This document shows, in pieces, positions 1 to 7,758 of a stretch of 56,446 nucleotides of DNA (its first letter is position 1; each line of letters opens with the position of its first letter). Source of the stretch: a bacterium (lineage in GTDB: Bacteria; Zhuqueibacterota; Zhuqueibacteria; Zhuqueibacterales; Zhuqueibacteraceae). A model generated the notes under the pieces. The model made no database searches. It was not told the origin of the DNA and saw only the letters and a program-made list of their open reading frames with translations. The position numbers and the translations under genes are program-made. The DNA lies in the NCBI GenBank assembly GCA_022072515.1, contig JAJVHT010000047.1, positions 4,884-61,329 of the forward strand. The letters are read 5' to 3'.

Positions 1-1329
1 GGCAACACACTGGCCCAAGCCAATTTGACGCTCGCCACCGCGCGCAACGGCAGTTGGTATACGATTACGGTCGACAATACGCCGTCCTTTCGTGATGGAG
101 AACGTTTCTCGCTGCTCGTGGGCGCCTCTCGCTTCATTCCCTTTCCAGCCGGCACGGATGTTGACGCGGCGGTGCCGAATCAAAGTTATTATTATAATCC
201 GAACAACAACAGCTACATCAATATCAACACCATTTCCGGATTCCAGAATGCCGCTTTTTTGATTCGCGCCAAAGGCACGAAAACCGGTGTGGCGAATCAA
301 CCGCCCATTGCCCGCGGCAGCATTTCCAAATCGCAGGCGGTGGTTAATGAGACGCTGACTTTTGATGCTTCACAATCATCCGATCCCGACGGACAGATCA
401 CGCAATATCGCTGGGAGTTTGGCGATGGCAGCGCGAGCAATTTAACAGTGGCGACACACGCTTACTCACAACCCGGCACCTACGCTGTGCGCTTGACTGT
501 TACCGATAATCAAGGTGCTACCGGCCAAGTGCAAGGGCAGGTCACAATCACCGGCGGCAATAATCAGGCGCCGATTGCCCGCGCCCAAATTTCCCCGAAT
601 CCCGCGCTGATCAATCAGAATATTTCCTTCAATGGCGCCACTTCTTCCGATCCCGATGGGCAAATTACCCAGTATTTGTGGAGTTTTGGCGACGGCACGA
701 CAAGCCCGCAATCTGTAACGACGCATGCCTATGCGCAAGCCGGCACTTACACCTACACCCTGACGGTGACGGACAATGGCGGCGCTATCGGCCAGACTTC
801 GGGCCAAATCACCATTACCGCGACGCCCAGCCGTTTGACCGTCAGTCCGGTTAATGGCACCGTGGCAGTTGGCGGAGCACAGACAATCACGGTCACGTTT
901 GATGCGCAAGGCTTGGCCGAAGGCAATTATCAAGGGCAACTGAGCATAACAAGCAATGGCGGCAATCTGACGCTGCCGGTGCGAATCACCGTGAGCAATG
1001 CCGTGCATGTTGCTGAAAATAATTCGGATTTGCCGCGGGCTTTTGTTCTGGAGCAAAATTATCCGAATCCATTCAATCCGGAAACGATGATTCGTTACAG
1101 CCTGCCGTCCGCCGGAGAAATTTCGTTGCTGATTTATGATGTACGTGGCCGGTTGATCAAAATGCTTGCAGCGGGAAGCAAAGCCGCCGGCGAGCACGTT
1201 GTACACTGGAATGGCCGTGATAACGACGGCCAACCGGTGGCGAGCGGTGTTTATTTTTATCGCCTGGAAGCCGTTTCCACCACGGGCGCGACGACGAGCT
1301 TGACGAAGAAATTGACGATCATGAAGTAA
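1..1329 (+). CDS. 3' part of a secreted PKD-domain protein with T9SS sorting domain
   Basis: The reading frame is open from base 1, so the gene begins upstream of the window and only its last 442 codons are seen. In order the protein shows about 95 residues of unassigned beta-rich sequence (Tyr/Asn-rich stretch YYYNPNNNSY), two PKD domains of about 80 residues each with the typical 'SSDPDGQITQYxWxFGDG' core, and an Ig-like region of the type often found before secretion signals (residues about 275-330). It ends in a type A sorting domain (LEQNYPNPFNPETMIRYSLP ... GVYFYRLE ... KKLTIMK). That domain directs export by the type IX secretion system and cell-surface anchoring in FCB bacteria. The upstream part, which would carry any catalytic domain, is missing, so the enzymatic role is unknown. 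A strong terminator follows 44 bp after the stop. Confidence 0.85.
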   Translation, partial: GNTLAQANLTLATARNGSWYTITVDNTPSFRDGERFSLLVGASRFIPFPAGTDVDAAVPNQSYYYNPNNNSYININTISGFQNAAFLIRAKGTKTGVANQPPIARGSISKSQAVVNETLTFDASQSSDPDGQITQYRWEFGDGSASNLTVATHAYSQPGTYAVRLTVTDNQGATGQVQGQVTITGGNNQAPIARAQISPNPALINQNISFNGATSSDPDGQITQYLWSFGDGTTSPQSVTTHAYAQAGTYTYTLTVTDNGGAIGQTSGQITITATPSRLTVSPVNGTVAVGGAQTITVTFDAQGLAEGNYQGQLSITSNGGNLTLPVRITVSNAVHVAENNSDLPRAFVLEQNYPNPFNPETMIRYSLPSAGEISLLIYDVRGRLIKMLAAGSKAAGEHVVHWNGRDNDGQPVASGVYFYRLEAVSTTGATTSLTKKLTIMK

Positions 1330-1372
1330 AAAGAAATCGCGCTGGCGCTTATCGATATTCGGCATTATTTTG

Positions 1373-1408
1373 ACAGACCGGCTATTTCGCAGAGCCGGTC
1401 TGTTTTTT
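1373..1408 (+). terminator. Rho-independent terminator after the PKD/T9SS gene
   Basis: An 11-bp perfect stem (1373-1383 ACAGACCGGCT with 1393-1403 AGCCGGTCTGT) and 9-nt loop are followed directly by six T residues. It separates the secreted-protein gene from the glycosylase gene that starts 24 bp further on. Confidence 0.85.
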
Positions 1409-1432
1409 ATTGAACCATTCCTGCAAAGCAAA

Positions 1433-2326
1433 ATGCCCAAAACCATTGCCGCCGCAGACCGTCTCCTAAGCTTTCCGCTCACCCTCCGTCGCTACCAAGT
1501 TTACGGCGAAGACGCGGCGAACTATTTTGACGGAAAACTCTTTCGCAAAGTGTTCACCCTGGCCGACAAGCATTTCTTGCTATCGCTGCGGGAAGCGAAT
1601 GGCGGCGTTGCTTTCAACGTTCAGCCGGCAACCCGTTCACAAGCCGTTTGGCAAACGGCCGAGCATATCGCGCGCCAGATTCTCGGCTTGGATTTTCCGT
1701 TGGCAGCTTTTTATCAATTTGCCCAACGCGATCCGATTCTGCGCGATCTCACCCAAAAATTCCACGGTTTTCGCCCGACGCTCGCGACAACGCCTTTTGA
1801 GTCTATCGTGACTTCCATTACGGCGCAACAAATCAATCTGCAATTTGCCTTTAAAGTCCGCAGCCGTTTGGTCCGGCGTTATGGGAAAAGAATTGTTGTC
1901 GACGGGCAAGTTTATTTCGCCTTTCCGACGCCGGAGCAATTGGCGCGTGTCAAAGTCAGCAGTTTGCGCCAACTGCAATTCACCGAGAAAAAATCCGAAT
2001 ATATCATCGCTCTCGCGAAAACGATCCTGGCGGGCGAGCTTGACTTGCATGCGCTCGCGCACCAGCCGGACGCTGAGATTACCGAGCAGCTTACGGCGTT
2101 GCGCGGCATCGGACGTTGGACCGTCGATTGGTTTTTGGCGCGCCATCTCGGGCGCGGCCACGCGTTCCCGGCGGGCGATCTCGGCGTGCGCAAAGCGGTA
2201 CAGCATTTTTATTTTAACGGCAAGGAAAAGCGCGAAGACGAATTACGCGCGTTTGCCCGGCGTTGGGGCGAGTTTGCCAATTTGGCCACACATTACTTGC
2301 TCACCGGCGTCGCGCTGGGAGCTTGA
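1433..2326 (+). CDS. DNA-3-methyladenine glycosylase II (AlkA-like, HhH-GPD)
   Basis: A 297-residue monofunctional base-excision repair glycosylase that would remove alkylated purines from DNA. The helix-hairpin-helix segment LRGIGRWTVDW lies at about residues 222-232. The catalytic aspartate of the HhH-GPD family sits in PAGDLGVRK (Asp about 249). The N-terminal third (FDGKLFRKVF ... REANGGVAF) resembles the AlkA N-terminal beta domain. The frame stays open upstream to a TTG inside the terminator stem, so I chose the ATG at 1433, although its ribosome-binding site is weak. AlkA versus a broader DNA-3-methyladenine glycosylase 2 paralogue cannot be settled by eye. The gene stands alone, with no adaptive-response regulator (Ada) next to it. 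Confidence 0.85.
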   Translation: MPKTIAAADRLLSFPLTLRRYQVYGEDAANYFDGKLFRKVFTLADKHFLLSLREANGGVAFNVQPATRSQAVWQTAEHIARQILGLDFPLAAFYQFAQRDPILRDLTQKFHGFRPTLATTPFESIVTSITAQQINLQFAFKVRSRLVRRYGKRIVVDGQVYFAFPTPEQLARVKVSSLRQLQFTEKKSEYIIALAKTILAGELDLHALAHQPDAEITEQLTALRGIGRWTVDWFLARHLGRGHAFPAGDLGVRKAVQHFYFNGKEKREDELRAFARRWGEFANLATHYLLTGVALGA

Positions 2327-2369
2327 ATGATAGGTGTCAGTGTTTCCCTTTGACGTGTAAAAATTCATC

Positions 2370-2397
2370 TTGCAAGTCAGATGAGTTTTGTTAAATT
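2370..2397 (+). promoter_or_regulatory. Putative sigma70-type promoter of the small gene pair
   Basis: TTGCAA at 2370-2375, a 16-nt spacer and TAAATT at 2392-2397, about 70 bp upstream of the first gene of the pair. The surrounding sequence is AT-rich. The call rests only on the match to the consensus. Confidence 0.3.
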
Positions 2398-2468
2398 TAG
2401 TTGAAGCATATTAGAGGCATTAGAATTGTTGCTTTTGTTCATGCGGCCTAAAGTGAGGGGTAACAGCT

Positions 2469-2789
2469 TTGGTGCGACTTGTTCAATTTACGCTTTTATT
2501 GACGTCCGAAGATCGTCGTCGACGGCGGCATATTGCTGAAAAGGGAAAAATTTTGACATTCACCGTGCAATATGAGACAAAGATCAAATTGCGCTGGTGT
2601 CCCGTCGTGCGGTATGATACCGCGCATGGATTTGCACATCGTCATATCTTTTCTCCAAGCGGCCGTCAAAGAAAAAGCCGTATGCAAATTGCGAACTATA
2701 ATCTGGCGTTGAAGGTTGCAGAAGATGACGTGCGACGCAATTGGCCACGATACAAAGAAAATTACTTAAAAGAGGTAAAGTCGCCATGA
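2469..2789 (+). CDS. Conserved small protein (DUF7718-like), first gene of a toxin-antitoxin-like pair
   Basis: A 106-residue protein whose core VVRYDTAHGFAHRHI (about residues 46-60) resembles a small family known to me only as a domain of unknown function; I recall it as DUF7718-like and could not check. The Asp/His-rich signature could be a metal-binding or catalytic site. The C-terminal part (NYNLALKVAEDDVRRNWPRYKENY) is helical and charged. The start is TTG at 2469 (or GTG at 2472), chosen because GAGGGG at 2455-2460 sits at ribosome-binding distance. Its stop codon overlaps the next start as ATGA (2786-2789), the usual arrangement of translationally coupled two-gene modules. Function is unknown; the toxin-antitoxin idea is inference from size, coupling and isolation. 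Confidence 0.6.
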   Translation: MVRLVQFTLLLTSEDRRRRRHIAEKGKILTFTVQYETKIKLRWCPVVRYDTAHGFAHRHIFSPSGRQRKSRMQIANYNLALKVAEDDVRRNWPRYKENYLKEVKSP

Positions 2790-3118
2790 CCCGAGACGAA
2801 GCTTTTGCCAAAAACCTTGAGTTGAGTTTTGAGTTTGACCGTTATCTACTTGACCACCCCAAATTTGCTGAAAAAATTCCATTTGAGGCCATGGTGGTTC
2901 TGCTGCCAAAGTATGATCGTGAATTGTGCGAGTATAATTTAAAAATTGCAAAAAAAAATTACGCTCCTGGACACCCCGTCGTTCACATTGAAATTGCGGG
3001 AGTTAAACCGCAAAAGTCACGACTTTTGCGCCCTAAATTAAAGTTTAGTGAAAATGGTAAAAATTCCCGCAAGTCGATACCAAGGCTCAAAAAACATTTA
3101 TACTCGAAAGCAGCGTGA
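2786..3118 (+). CDS. Conserved small protein (DUF5647-like), partner of the preceding gene
   Basis: A 110-residue protein with the pattern NLELSFEFDRYLLDHPKF followed by IPFEAMVVLLPKYDRELC. To my eye this matches a widespread small-protein family annotated DUF5647, often found beside short partner genes. The C-terminus (about residues 70-110) is strongly basic (KPQKSRLLRPKLKF ... KSIPRLKKHLYSKAA), so nucleic-acid contact is possible. The ATG at 2786 has AGAGGT 9 bases upstream and overlaps the previous stop by 4 bp, so translation is probably coupled. No enzymatic motif is visible. An antitoxin-like role is inference from gene arrangement only. Confidence 0.6.
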   Translation: MTRDEAFAKNLELSFEFDRYLLDHPKFAEKIPFEAMVVLLPKYDRELCEYNLKIAKKNYAPGHPVVHIEIAGVKPQKSRLLRPKLKFSENGKNSRKSIPRLKKHLYSKAA

Positions 3119-3181
3119 GACGCGGCGAATAAATATCTGCTTTAAAGATACCTTTCTATCGCATTCCGTGGAGTTGATGAT

Positions 3182-4810
3182 ATGTCAACGTTGATGGATC
3201 AAGATCTCCAATCCATTCAAGAAGTCCGTTCGCTCGTTGCCAAAGCGCGTGAAGCGTATTTGCGCTACAAAGAATTTTCGCAGGAGCAAGTCGATCGCAT
3301 TGTCGCGGCGATGGCGGAGGCCGGATTTAAAGCCAGCGAGCGGCTGGCGCGCTTGGCGGTTGAAGAAACGAAATACGGCAAAGTCGCGGATAAAACCGTC
3401 AAGAATCAATTCGCGACACGCGATTTGTATGAGCATATAAAGGAGATCAAAACCGTCGGCGTGATCAAGGAAGACACCAAAAAGAAAATTTTGGAGATTG
3501 CCGAACCGATGGGCGTCGTTGCGGCGGTGGTGCCGACGACGAACCCGACTTCAACGGCGATGTTCAAGTGCATCATTGCAGTGAAAGCCCGCAACGGCGT
3601 GGTCGTCTCGCCGCATCCGCGCGCGAAAAATTGCACGCAGGAAGCCGTGCATGTGATGCAACAGGCGGCTCTCAGCGCCGGCGCGCCGGAGGGACTCATT
3701 CACTGCCTGTCGATTCCTACCAATGAAGGCACCAATGAGTTAATGCGGCATCGCGACATTGCCGTTATTCTGGCAACCGGCGGCACCGGCCTCGTGCGCG
3801 CCGCTTATTCAGCCGGCAAACCCGCGTATGGCGTGGGGCCGGGCAACGTGCCGGTTTATATCGACCGCAGCGCCGAGGTTCCCAAGGCTGTTGCGGATGC
3901 GGTCGCCGGTAAAACGTTTGACTGGGGCACACTCTGCTCTTCGGAACAAGCGCTGGTCGTGGATGCGCCAGTGGCGGATCGCGTTATCGAAGAGTTGAAA
4001 AAGCAGAAGGCTTATTTTCTCAGCGAAGCGGAAGCGGACAAAGTCGCCAAAGTTCTGGTCACACCGGAGTTTCGCATCAACGCCGAGATGGTGGCGCAAT
4101 CGCCGCAGCGCATTGCCAATGCCGCCGGATTTTCGGTGCCGGATGATGTGCGCGTTTTGGTCGCGCGATTGGCCGGCGTCGGCAAATCCTATCCGCTGTC
4201 GATGGAAAAACTTTCGCCGGTGTTGGCGCTGTACATCGAAGAGGGCTGGCAAAAAGGTTGCGACCGCTGCATCGAGCTGCTCAATTTTGGCGGCCGCGGC
4301 CATTCGCTGGCGATTCATGCGCATGATAAAGATGTGGTGATGCAATTTGCGCTGAAGAAACCGGCGTTTCGTATTATCGTCAATTCGCCGGCCGCCATCG
4401 GCGCGGTGGGCTATACGACGGGGCTTGATCCGAGCATGACGCTCGGTTGCGGCTCGTATGGCGGCAACATCACCAGCGACAACATTGGGCCGGTGCATCT
4501 CATCAACATCAAGCGCGTCGCGTGGGAAACCAAGCCGCTGGCGATGGCGCGCGAGACCGGCGCATGGCGGCCGACTTTGCCGCCCACCACAACGCGTGCG
4601 GCGGAATTTCCTTATCAAAAGGCGTTATCGTCAGAGGTCTCGCGCAAAGGCAGCGCTCAGCCGGCCTCGGTGAAATCCATGCCGGCGTCTGCTGACAAAC
4701 CTTGGTTGGCGAGCCGGGACGCCGATGAAAAAAAATACGGCGCCGGCAAAATGAGCGGCGAGCAAGTGGATAAGATGGTGAGCGAATTTGTGAAGGCGAG
4801 GCGGAGATAA
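3182..4810 (+). CDS. CoA-acylating aldehyde dehydrogenase (PduP/EutE-like) with C-terminal targeting-like tail
   Basis: A 542-residue enzyme of the acetaldehyde/propionaldehyde dehydrogenase (CoA-acylating) family: aldehyde + NAD+ + CoA gives acyl-CoA. The catalytic cysteine is Cys252 in DWGTLCSSEQALVV. The NAD-binding region includes VVPTTNPTSTAMFK and the GGTGLVRAAYSAGKPAYGVG segment. The usual core of about 460 residues ends near AWETKPL. It is followed by about 75 extra residues: a Pro/Ser/Ala linker and a short amphipathic helix (SGEQVDKMVSEFVKARRR). This shape matches encapsulation peptides of bacterial-microcompartment cargo. GGAG lies 8 bases before the ATG. The gene sits 3 bp before pduL and supplies its acyl-CoA substrate. 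No shell-protein gene is in the window, so the compartment link is inference. Confidence 0.88.
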   Translation: MSTLMDQDLQSIQEVRSLVAKAREAYLRYKEFSQEQVDRIVAAMAEAGFKASERLARLAVEETKYGKVADKTVKNQFATRDLYEHIKEIKTVGVIKEDTKKKILEIAEPMGVVAAVVPTTNPTSTAMFKCIIAVKARNGVVVSPHPRAKNCTQEAVHVMQQAALSAGAPEGLIHCLSIPTNEGTNELMRHRDIAVILATGGTGLVRAAYSAGKPAYGVGPGNVPVYIDRSAEVPKAVADAVAGKTFDWGTLCSSEQALVVDAPVADRVIEELKKQKAYFLSEAEADKVAKVLVTPEFRINAEMVAQSPQRIANAAGFSVPDDVRVLVARLAGVGKSYPLSMEKLSPVLALYIEEGWQKGCDRCIELLNFGGRGHSLAIHAHDKDVVMQFALKKPAFRIIVNSPAAIGAVGYTTGLDPSMTLGCGSYGGNITSDNIGPVHLINIKRVAWETKPLAMARETGAWRPTLPPTTTRAAEFPYQKALSSEVSRKGSAQPASVKSMPASADKPWLASRDADEKKYGAGKMSGEQVDKMVSEFVKARRR

Positions 4811-4813
4811 AAC

Positions 4814-5566
4814 ATGGCCTCCACCATTCCCATCGGCGTATCGAGTCGCCACTTTCACATGGCACAGGCCGATCTCGAGATGCTCTTTGGCGCCGGGTAT
4901 CAACTGACCAAATTACGGGATATTTCTCAAAAAGGCCAGTTCGCGGCGAATGAGACCCTCACGGTGATTGGGCCAAAAGGCAAGCTTGAAAAAATCCGCA
5001 TTGTCGGACCGACGCGCGGCAAGACGCAGCTCGAAATTTCGCGCAGCGATGCCGTGCTGCTCGGCATCGATCCGCCCGTGCGCTACTCCGGTGATCTTGC
5101 CAATTCGGCGAGCGTTCGTCTGGCCGGCCCGCAAGGCGAGTTGGATTTAAAAGATGGCGTCATCATTGCGCAACGCCATATTCATATGTCACCGGCGGAG
5201 GCAAAAAATTTTGGCGTGAAAGATCGCGATCGTGTCGTCGTCGCTCCCGTTGCTAAAGCGCCGACGCCCAATTCCGAAGCGCGCACGGTTATTTTTGATA
5301 ATGTTCTCATTCGCGTGCACGAAAGTTTCGTGCTCGATTTTCATATTGATCACGACGAAGCCAATGCCGCCGGCCTTAAAACCGGCGATCAAGTTCGCAT
5401 ACTCGGTTTGTCAAATTGCACCGCCGCTGAATCGTCCGCAAAGCTCATTACCGAAAACGATGTGCGGCGCGCGATGCTGGAAAAACGGCGCATCAAAGTT
5501 CCCGCCGGAGCGAAAGTTACGCCGGCGGCGGCGGAACTGGCGAAAACGCATAAAGTGTTTGTGTGA
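4814..5566 (+). CDS. pduL: PduL-type phosphate acyltransferase with EutQ-like C-terminal tail
   Basis: A 250-residue phosphotransacylase converting acyl-CoA + phosphate to acyl-phosphate + CoA, the step after the aldehyde dehydrogenase. Both PduL halves are present. The first starts with IPIGVSSRHFHM and the second with DGVIIAQRHIHMSPAEA; the two His-x-His motifs bind the catalytic zinc pair. DYxDH-type residues appear as LDFHIDHDEANAAGL. There is no N-terminal encapsulation extension. Instead about 40 residues follow the core (LITENDVRRAMLEKRR ... VTPAAAELAKTHKVFV) and resemble the N-terminal segment shared by the microcompartment proteins EutQ and EutT. GGAG lies 7 bases before the ATG, inside the end of the previous gene, so the two are cotranslated. 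GTGA at the stop could start the next gene. Confidence 0.88.
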   Translation: MASTIPIGVSSRHFHMAQADLEMLFGAGYQLTKLRDISQKGQFAANETLTVIGPKGKLEKIRIVGPTRGKTQLEISRSDAVLLGIDPPVRYSGDLANSASVRLAGPQGELDLKDGVIIAQRHIHMSPAEAKNFGVKDRDRVVVAPVAKAPTPNSEARTVIFDNVLIRVHESFVLDFHIDHDEANAAGLKTGDQVRILGLSNCTAAESSAKLITENDVRRAMLEKRRIKVPAGAKVTPAAAELAKTHKVFV

Positions 5567-5592
5567 GGCGGTTGGCGCATTGTCCCGCAAAG

Positions 5593-6456
5593 ATGGAATT
5601 TTCGTTGCGCTTGGGCTTGTTGGTCGGTACTGATGACTCGCTGTTCACTGGATACATGCCCGAAGAACCTTTTCTCCTGCACCTTGCCGGAAACTGGCCG
5701 CGTTCACACGTCAGCATTACTTATCACCCGATTGAATATGTTTTGCCCGAGGCCTTCGCTCGCCGGGCCGCGGCGCAGTGGGAACAAATCACTGCCGCCG
5801 GCCAGTGCCGCCTTTTTAACGGCGCCCTTTGTCGACTTGAAAATTTTTTTGCACAGGACGGCGCTTTGCACTTATCATTCGCGCGCACTTGCTATCGCGA
5901 CTTGCTTTTTAGCAATGCGCACATTGAAGAGTTGGTTGTTGCATTGGGAGAGACCGGCCCGGTGCGGGCGCTTGGCATCAGCGCGATCATCGAAACCGCC
6001 GACGGTTATTTGCCGTTGATCCGCCGCAGTGCGCATGTCGGCGAAGGCGCCGGCGCTTTGGATGTGATTGGCGGACATGTGCATCCCGACCATCATGTTC
6101 ACGAAGGCGTGCCGGATGTTTTTCTCGCGATCAAAGACGAGATTTGTTCCGAACTTGGCATTCCGCTGGATTTGCTGGTTGATCCTGTTTGCAGCGGCTT
6201 GACGGAAGACCGCCGCCACCACAAGCCCGAACTCAATTTTTTTGCGCCATTGCCATTGACCATGCAAGAAATTCGGCAATGGGCGTTGCAAGCGCCGGAA
6301 GCCGAGGAGTACACCGAATTATTGACCGTAAAAGCGGACGCCGGGAGCTTGCGGCATTTTCTCGCCGAACATGAGGCCCATTTCACTTCTTCCGCGCTGG
6401 GCTGTTTGCAGCTTTACCGGCGAATAAAAAACTGGCCCACGCTTGCAACCCGCTGA
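5593..6456 (+). CDS. NUDT22-like Nudix hydrolase (probable UDP-sugar pyrophosphatase)
   Basis: A 287-residue protein matching the layout of NUDT22, which cleaves UDP-glucose/UDP-galactose to UMP and sugar-1-phosphate. The substrate-side motif is CRLFNGALCRLE ... SFARTCYRDLL (residues about 80-115). The divergent Nudix box runs from GGHVHPDHH to AIKDEICSELGIP, with a longer spacer than the GX5EX7REUXEEXGU consensus; Glu residues in KDEICSE would hold the metal. The ATG at 5593 is used here. A GTG at 5563 overlapping the pduL stop (GTGA) is an equally possible coupled start, adding 10 residues. Its position between the acyl-CoA genes and nucleotide-sugar genes fits sugar-nucleotide turnover. 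The substrate is inferred from family resemblance only. Confidence 0.7.
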   Translation: MEFSLRLGLLVGTDDSLFTGYMPEEPFLLHLAGNWPRSHVSITYHPIEYVLPEAFARRAAAQWEQITAAGQCRLFNGALCRLENFFAQDGALHLSFARTCYRDLLFSNAHIEELVVALGETGPVRALGISAIIETADGYLPLIRRSAHVGEGAGALDVIGGHVHPDHHVHEGVPDVFLAIKDEICSELGIPLDLLVDPVCSGLTEDRRHHKPELNFFAPLPLTMQEIRQWALQAPEAEEYTELLTVKADAGSLRHFLAEHEAHFTSSALGCLQLYRRIKNWPTLATR

Positions 6457-6551
6457 CGGAGTAAATGTTTTCCTATTTCGGTGTCGCGCGCAACAGCTTC
6501 CGCAAGCCTGATTTGCTGCCGGTATAAATCCCTCTTAATTCGCATAAAGAG

Positions 6552-6580
6552 TTGACTTTTGTTCCCTGATTCCGTAAATT
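6552..6580 (+). promoter_or_regulatory. Putative sigma70-type promoter of the nucleotide-sugar genes
   Basis: TTGACT at 6552-6557, a 17-nt spacer and TAAATT at 6575-6580, within an AT-rich stretch, 63 bp before the rfbB start. Its -35 hexamer and spacing equal those before the tRNA-Val gene at 31262-31290, which supports it. Confidence 0.5.
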
Positions 6581-6642
6581 TTTAATTATTTTAATATCGT
6601 TGTACGCCAATAATGGCGCCGAGTAATTGCAGCGGAGTGCTC

Positions 6643-7641
6643 ATGCAAAAATTTTTAGTCACCGGTGGAGCCGGTTTTATCGGCAGCAACTATATTCGTT
6701 ATCTGCTGCACAAACGCCCCAATGTCGAAGTCATCAATCTCGACAAGCTCACGTATGCCGGGAATCTCGATAATTTGCGCGACCTCGAAAAAAATCCGCG
6801 TTATCGTTTCGTGCACGGCGATATCTGTGATGAGCAATTGGTGCATCAGCTTGCGGCGGGAATTGACGTTATTGTCAATTTTGCAGCGGAGAGCCACGTC
6901 GATCGCTCGATCGGCACGCCCGATGCTTTTATTCGTACCGACGTGTTTGGCGCGTTTGTTTTGCTCGAGGCGGCGCGACAGCATAAAATTAAAAAATTCA
7001 TTCAAATTTCGACAGACGAAGTTTATGGCAGCATTTTAAAAGGTTCGTTCAAAGAAACAGATGCATTGATGCCCTCCAGCCCGTACTCGGCTTCAAAGGC
7101 CGGCGCCGACCGGCTGGCTTATTCGTATTTCGTAACATACGGCGTGCCGGTGATCATCACGCGCTGTTCGAATAACTTCGGGCCGTATCAATACCCGGAA
7201 AAGCTCATTCCGCTTTTCGTCACCAATGCGTTGGAAAACAAGCCGCTGCCGATTTACGGCGACGGCAAAAACGTGCGCGACTGGATTCATGTCGAAGATC
7301 ATTGCGATGCCATTGATTTTGTTTTTGCGCACGGTGAGAACGGCGACGTCTACAATATCGGCGGCGGCAATGAGCACAACAATCTCGAAATCACCGACAT
7401 GATTTTGGCCAAGCTGCAAAAACCCCGCAGCTTGATGACGTACGTGACGGATCGGCTGGGACATGATCGGCGCTACTCCCTGGATAGCAGCAAGCTGGCG
7501 GCGCTGGGGTGGAAACCCAAGCATGAGTTCAAGGCCGCGCTCGAATCGACCATCGTTTGGTATGTCGAAAACCGCTGGTGGTGGGAAAAATTGAAAAACG
7601 GCGAATATCTGGAGTTTTACAAAAAGCATTACAAAATGTGA
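6643..7641 (+). CDS. rfbB: dTDP-glucose 4,6-dehydratase
   Basis: A 332-residue short-chain dehydrogenase that turns dTDP-glucose into dTDP-4-keto-6-deoxyglucose, the branch point to dTDP-rhamnose and other deoxysugars. Visible features are the NAD+ motif TGGAGFIGSNYIRYLL at the N-terminus, NFAAESHVDRSI, the catalytic STDEVYG segment, the YSASKAGAD (YxxxK) active site, and the family signature RDWIHVEDHCDA plus WYVENRWWWEKL. I chose the ATG at 6643 because GGAG lies 5 bases upstream; an in-frame ATG at 6613 would add 10 residues without a better site. rfbA, rfbC and rfbD are not in the window, so other dTDP-sugar genes must be elsewhere. Confidence 0.93.
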   Translation: MQKFLVTGGAGFIGSNYIRYLLHKRPNVEVINLDKLTYAGNLDNLRDLEKNPRYRFVHGDICDEQLVHQLAAGIDVIVNFAAESHVDRSIGTPDAFIRTDVFGAFVLLEAARQHKIKKFIQISTDEVYGSILKGSFKETDALMPSSPYSASKAGADRLAYSYFVTYGVPVIITRCSNNFGPYQYPEKLIPLFVTNALENKPLPIYGDGKNVRDWIHVEDHCDAIDFVFAHGENGDVYNIGGGNEHNNLEITDMILAKLQKPRSLMTYVTDRLGHDRRYSLDSSKLAALGWKPKHEFKAALESTIVWYVENRWWWEKLKNGEYLEFYKKHYKM

Positions 7642-7649
7642 AAAGGTTT

Positions 7650-7699
7650 GCCGGTTTGCTGTCGTTGGTTTGTTAGCCAGTAAAAGCTGGCCAACCGGC
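7650..7699 (+). repeat. Intergenic double stem-loop (CCGGTT type)
   Basis: Outer arms GCCGGTT (7650-7656) and AACCGGC (7693-7699) enclose an inner GCCAG/CTGGC stem (7676-7680 with 7687-7691). It lies between rfbB and the UDP-sugar dehydrogenase gene. No T-run follows, so it looks more like a palindromic repeat or RNA-processing site than a terminator. Related words occur at 35035-35114. Confidence 0.45.
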
Positions 7700-7758
7700 T
7701 TATGGTTTATTAACAACATGCTTCTTGCACTGGGACATAATCTTAAAGGAGATCATCT

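Noticed and set aside
466..1482. 338-codon minus-strand frame over the PKD protein
   Set aside because: It crosses the terminator, has no recognisable motif and is antisense to two PKD domains and a sorting domain.
3182..6456. A complete bacterial microcompartment locus
   Set aside because: Only two cargo-type enzymes are present; no shell-protein gene or signature enzyme lies in the window.
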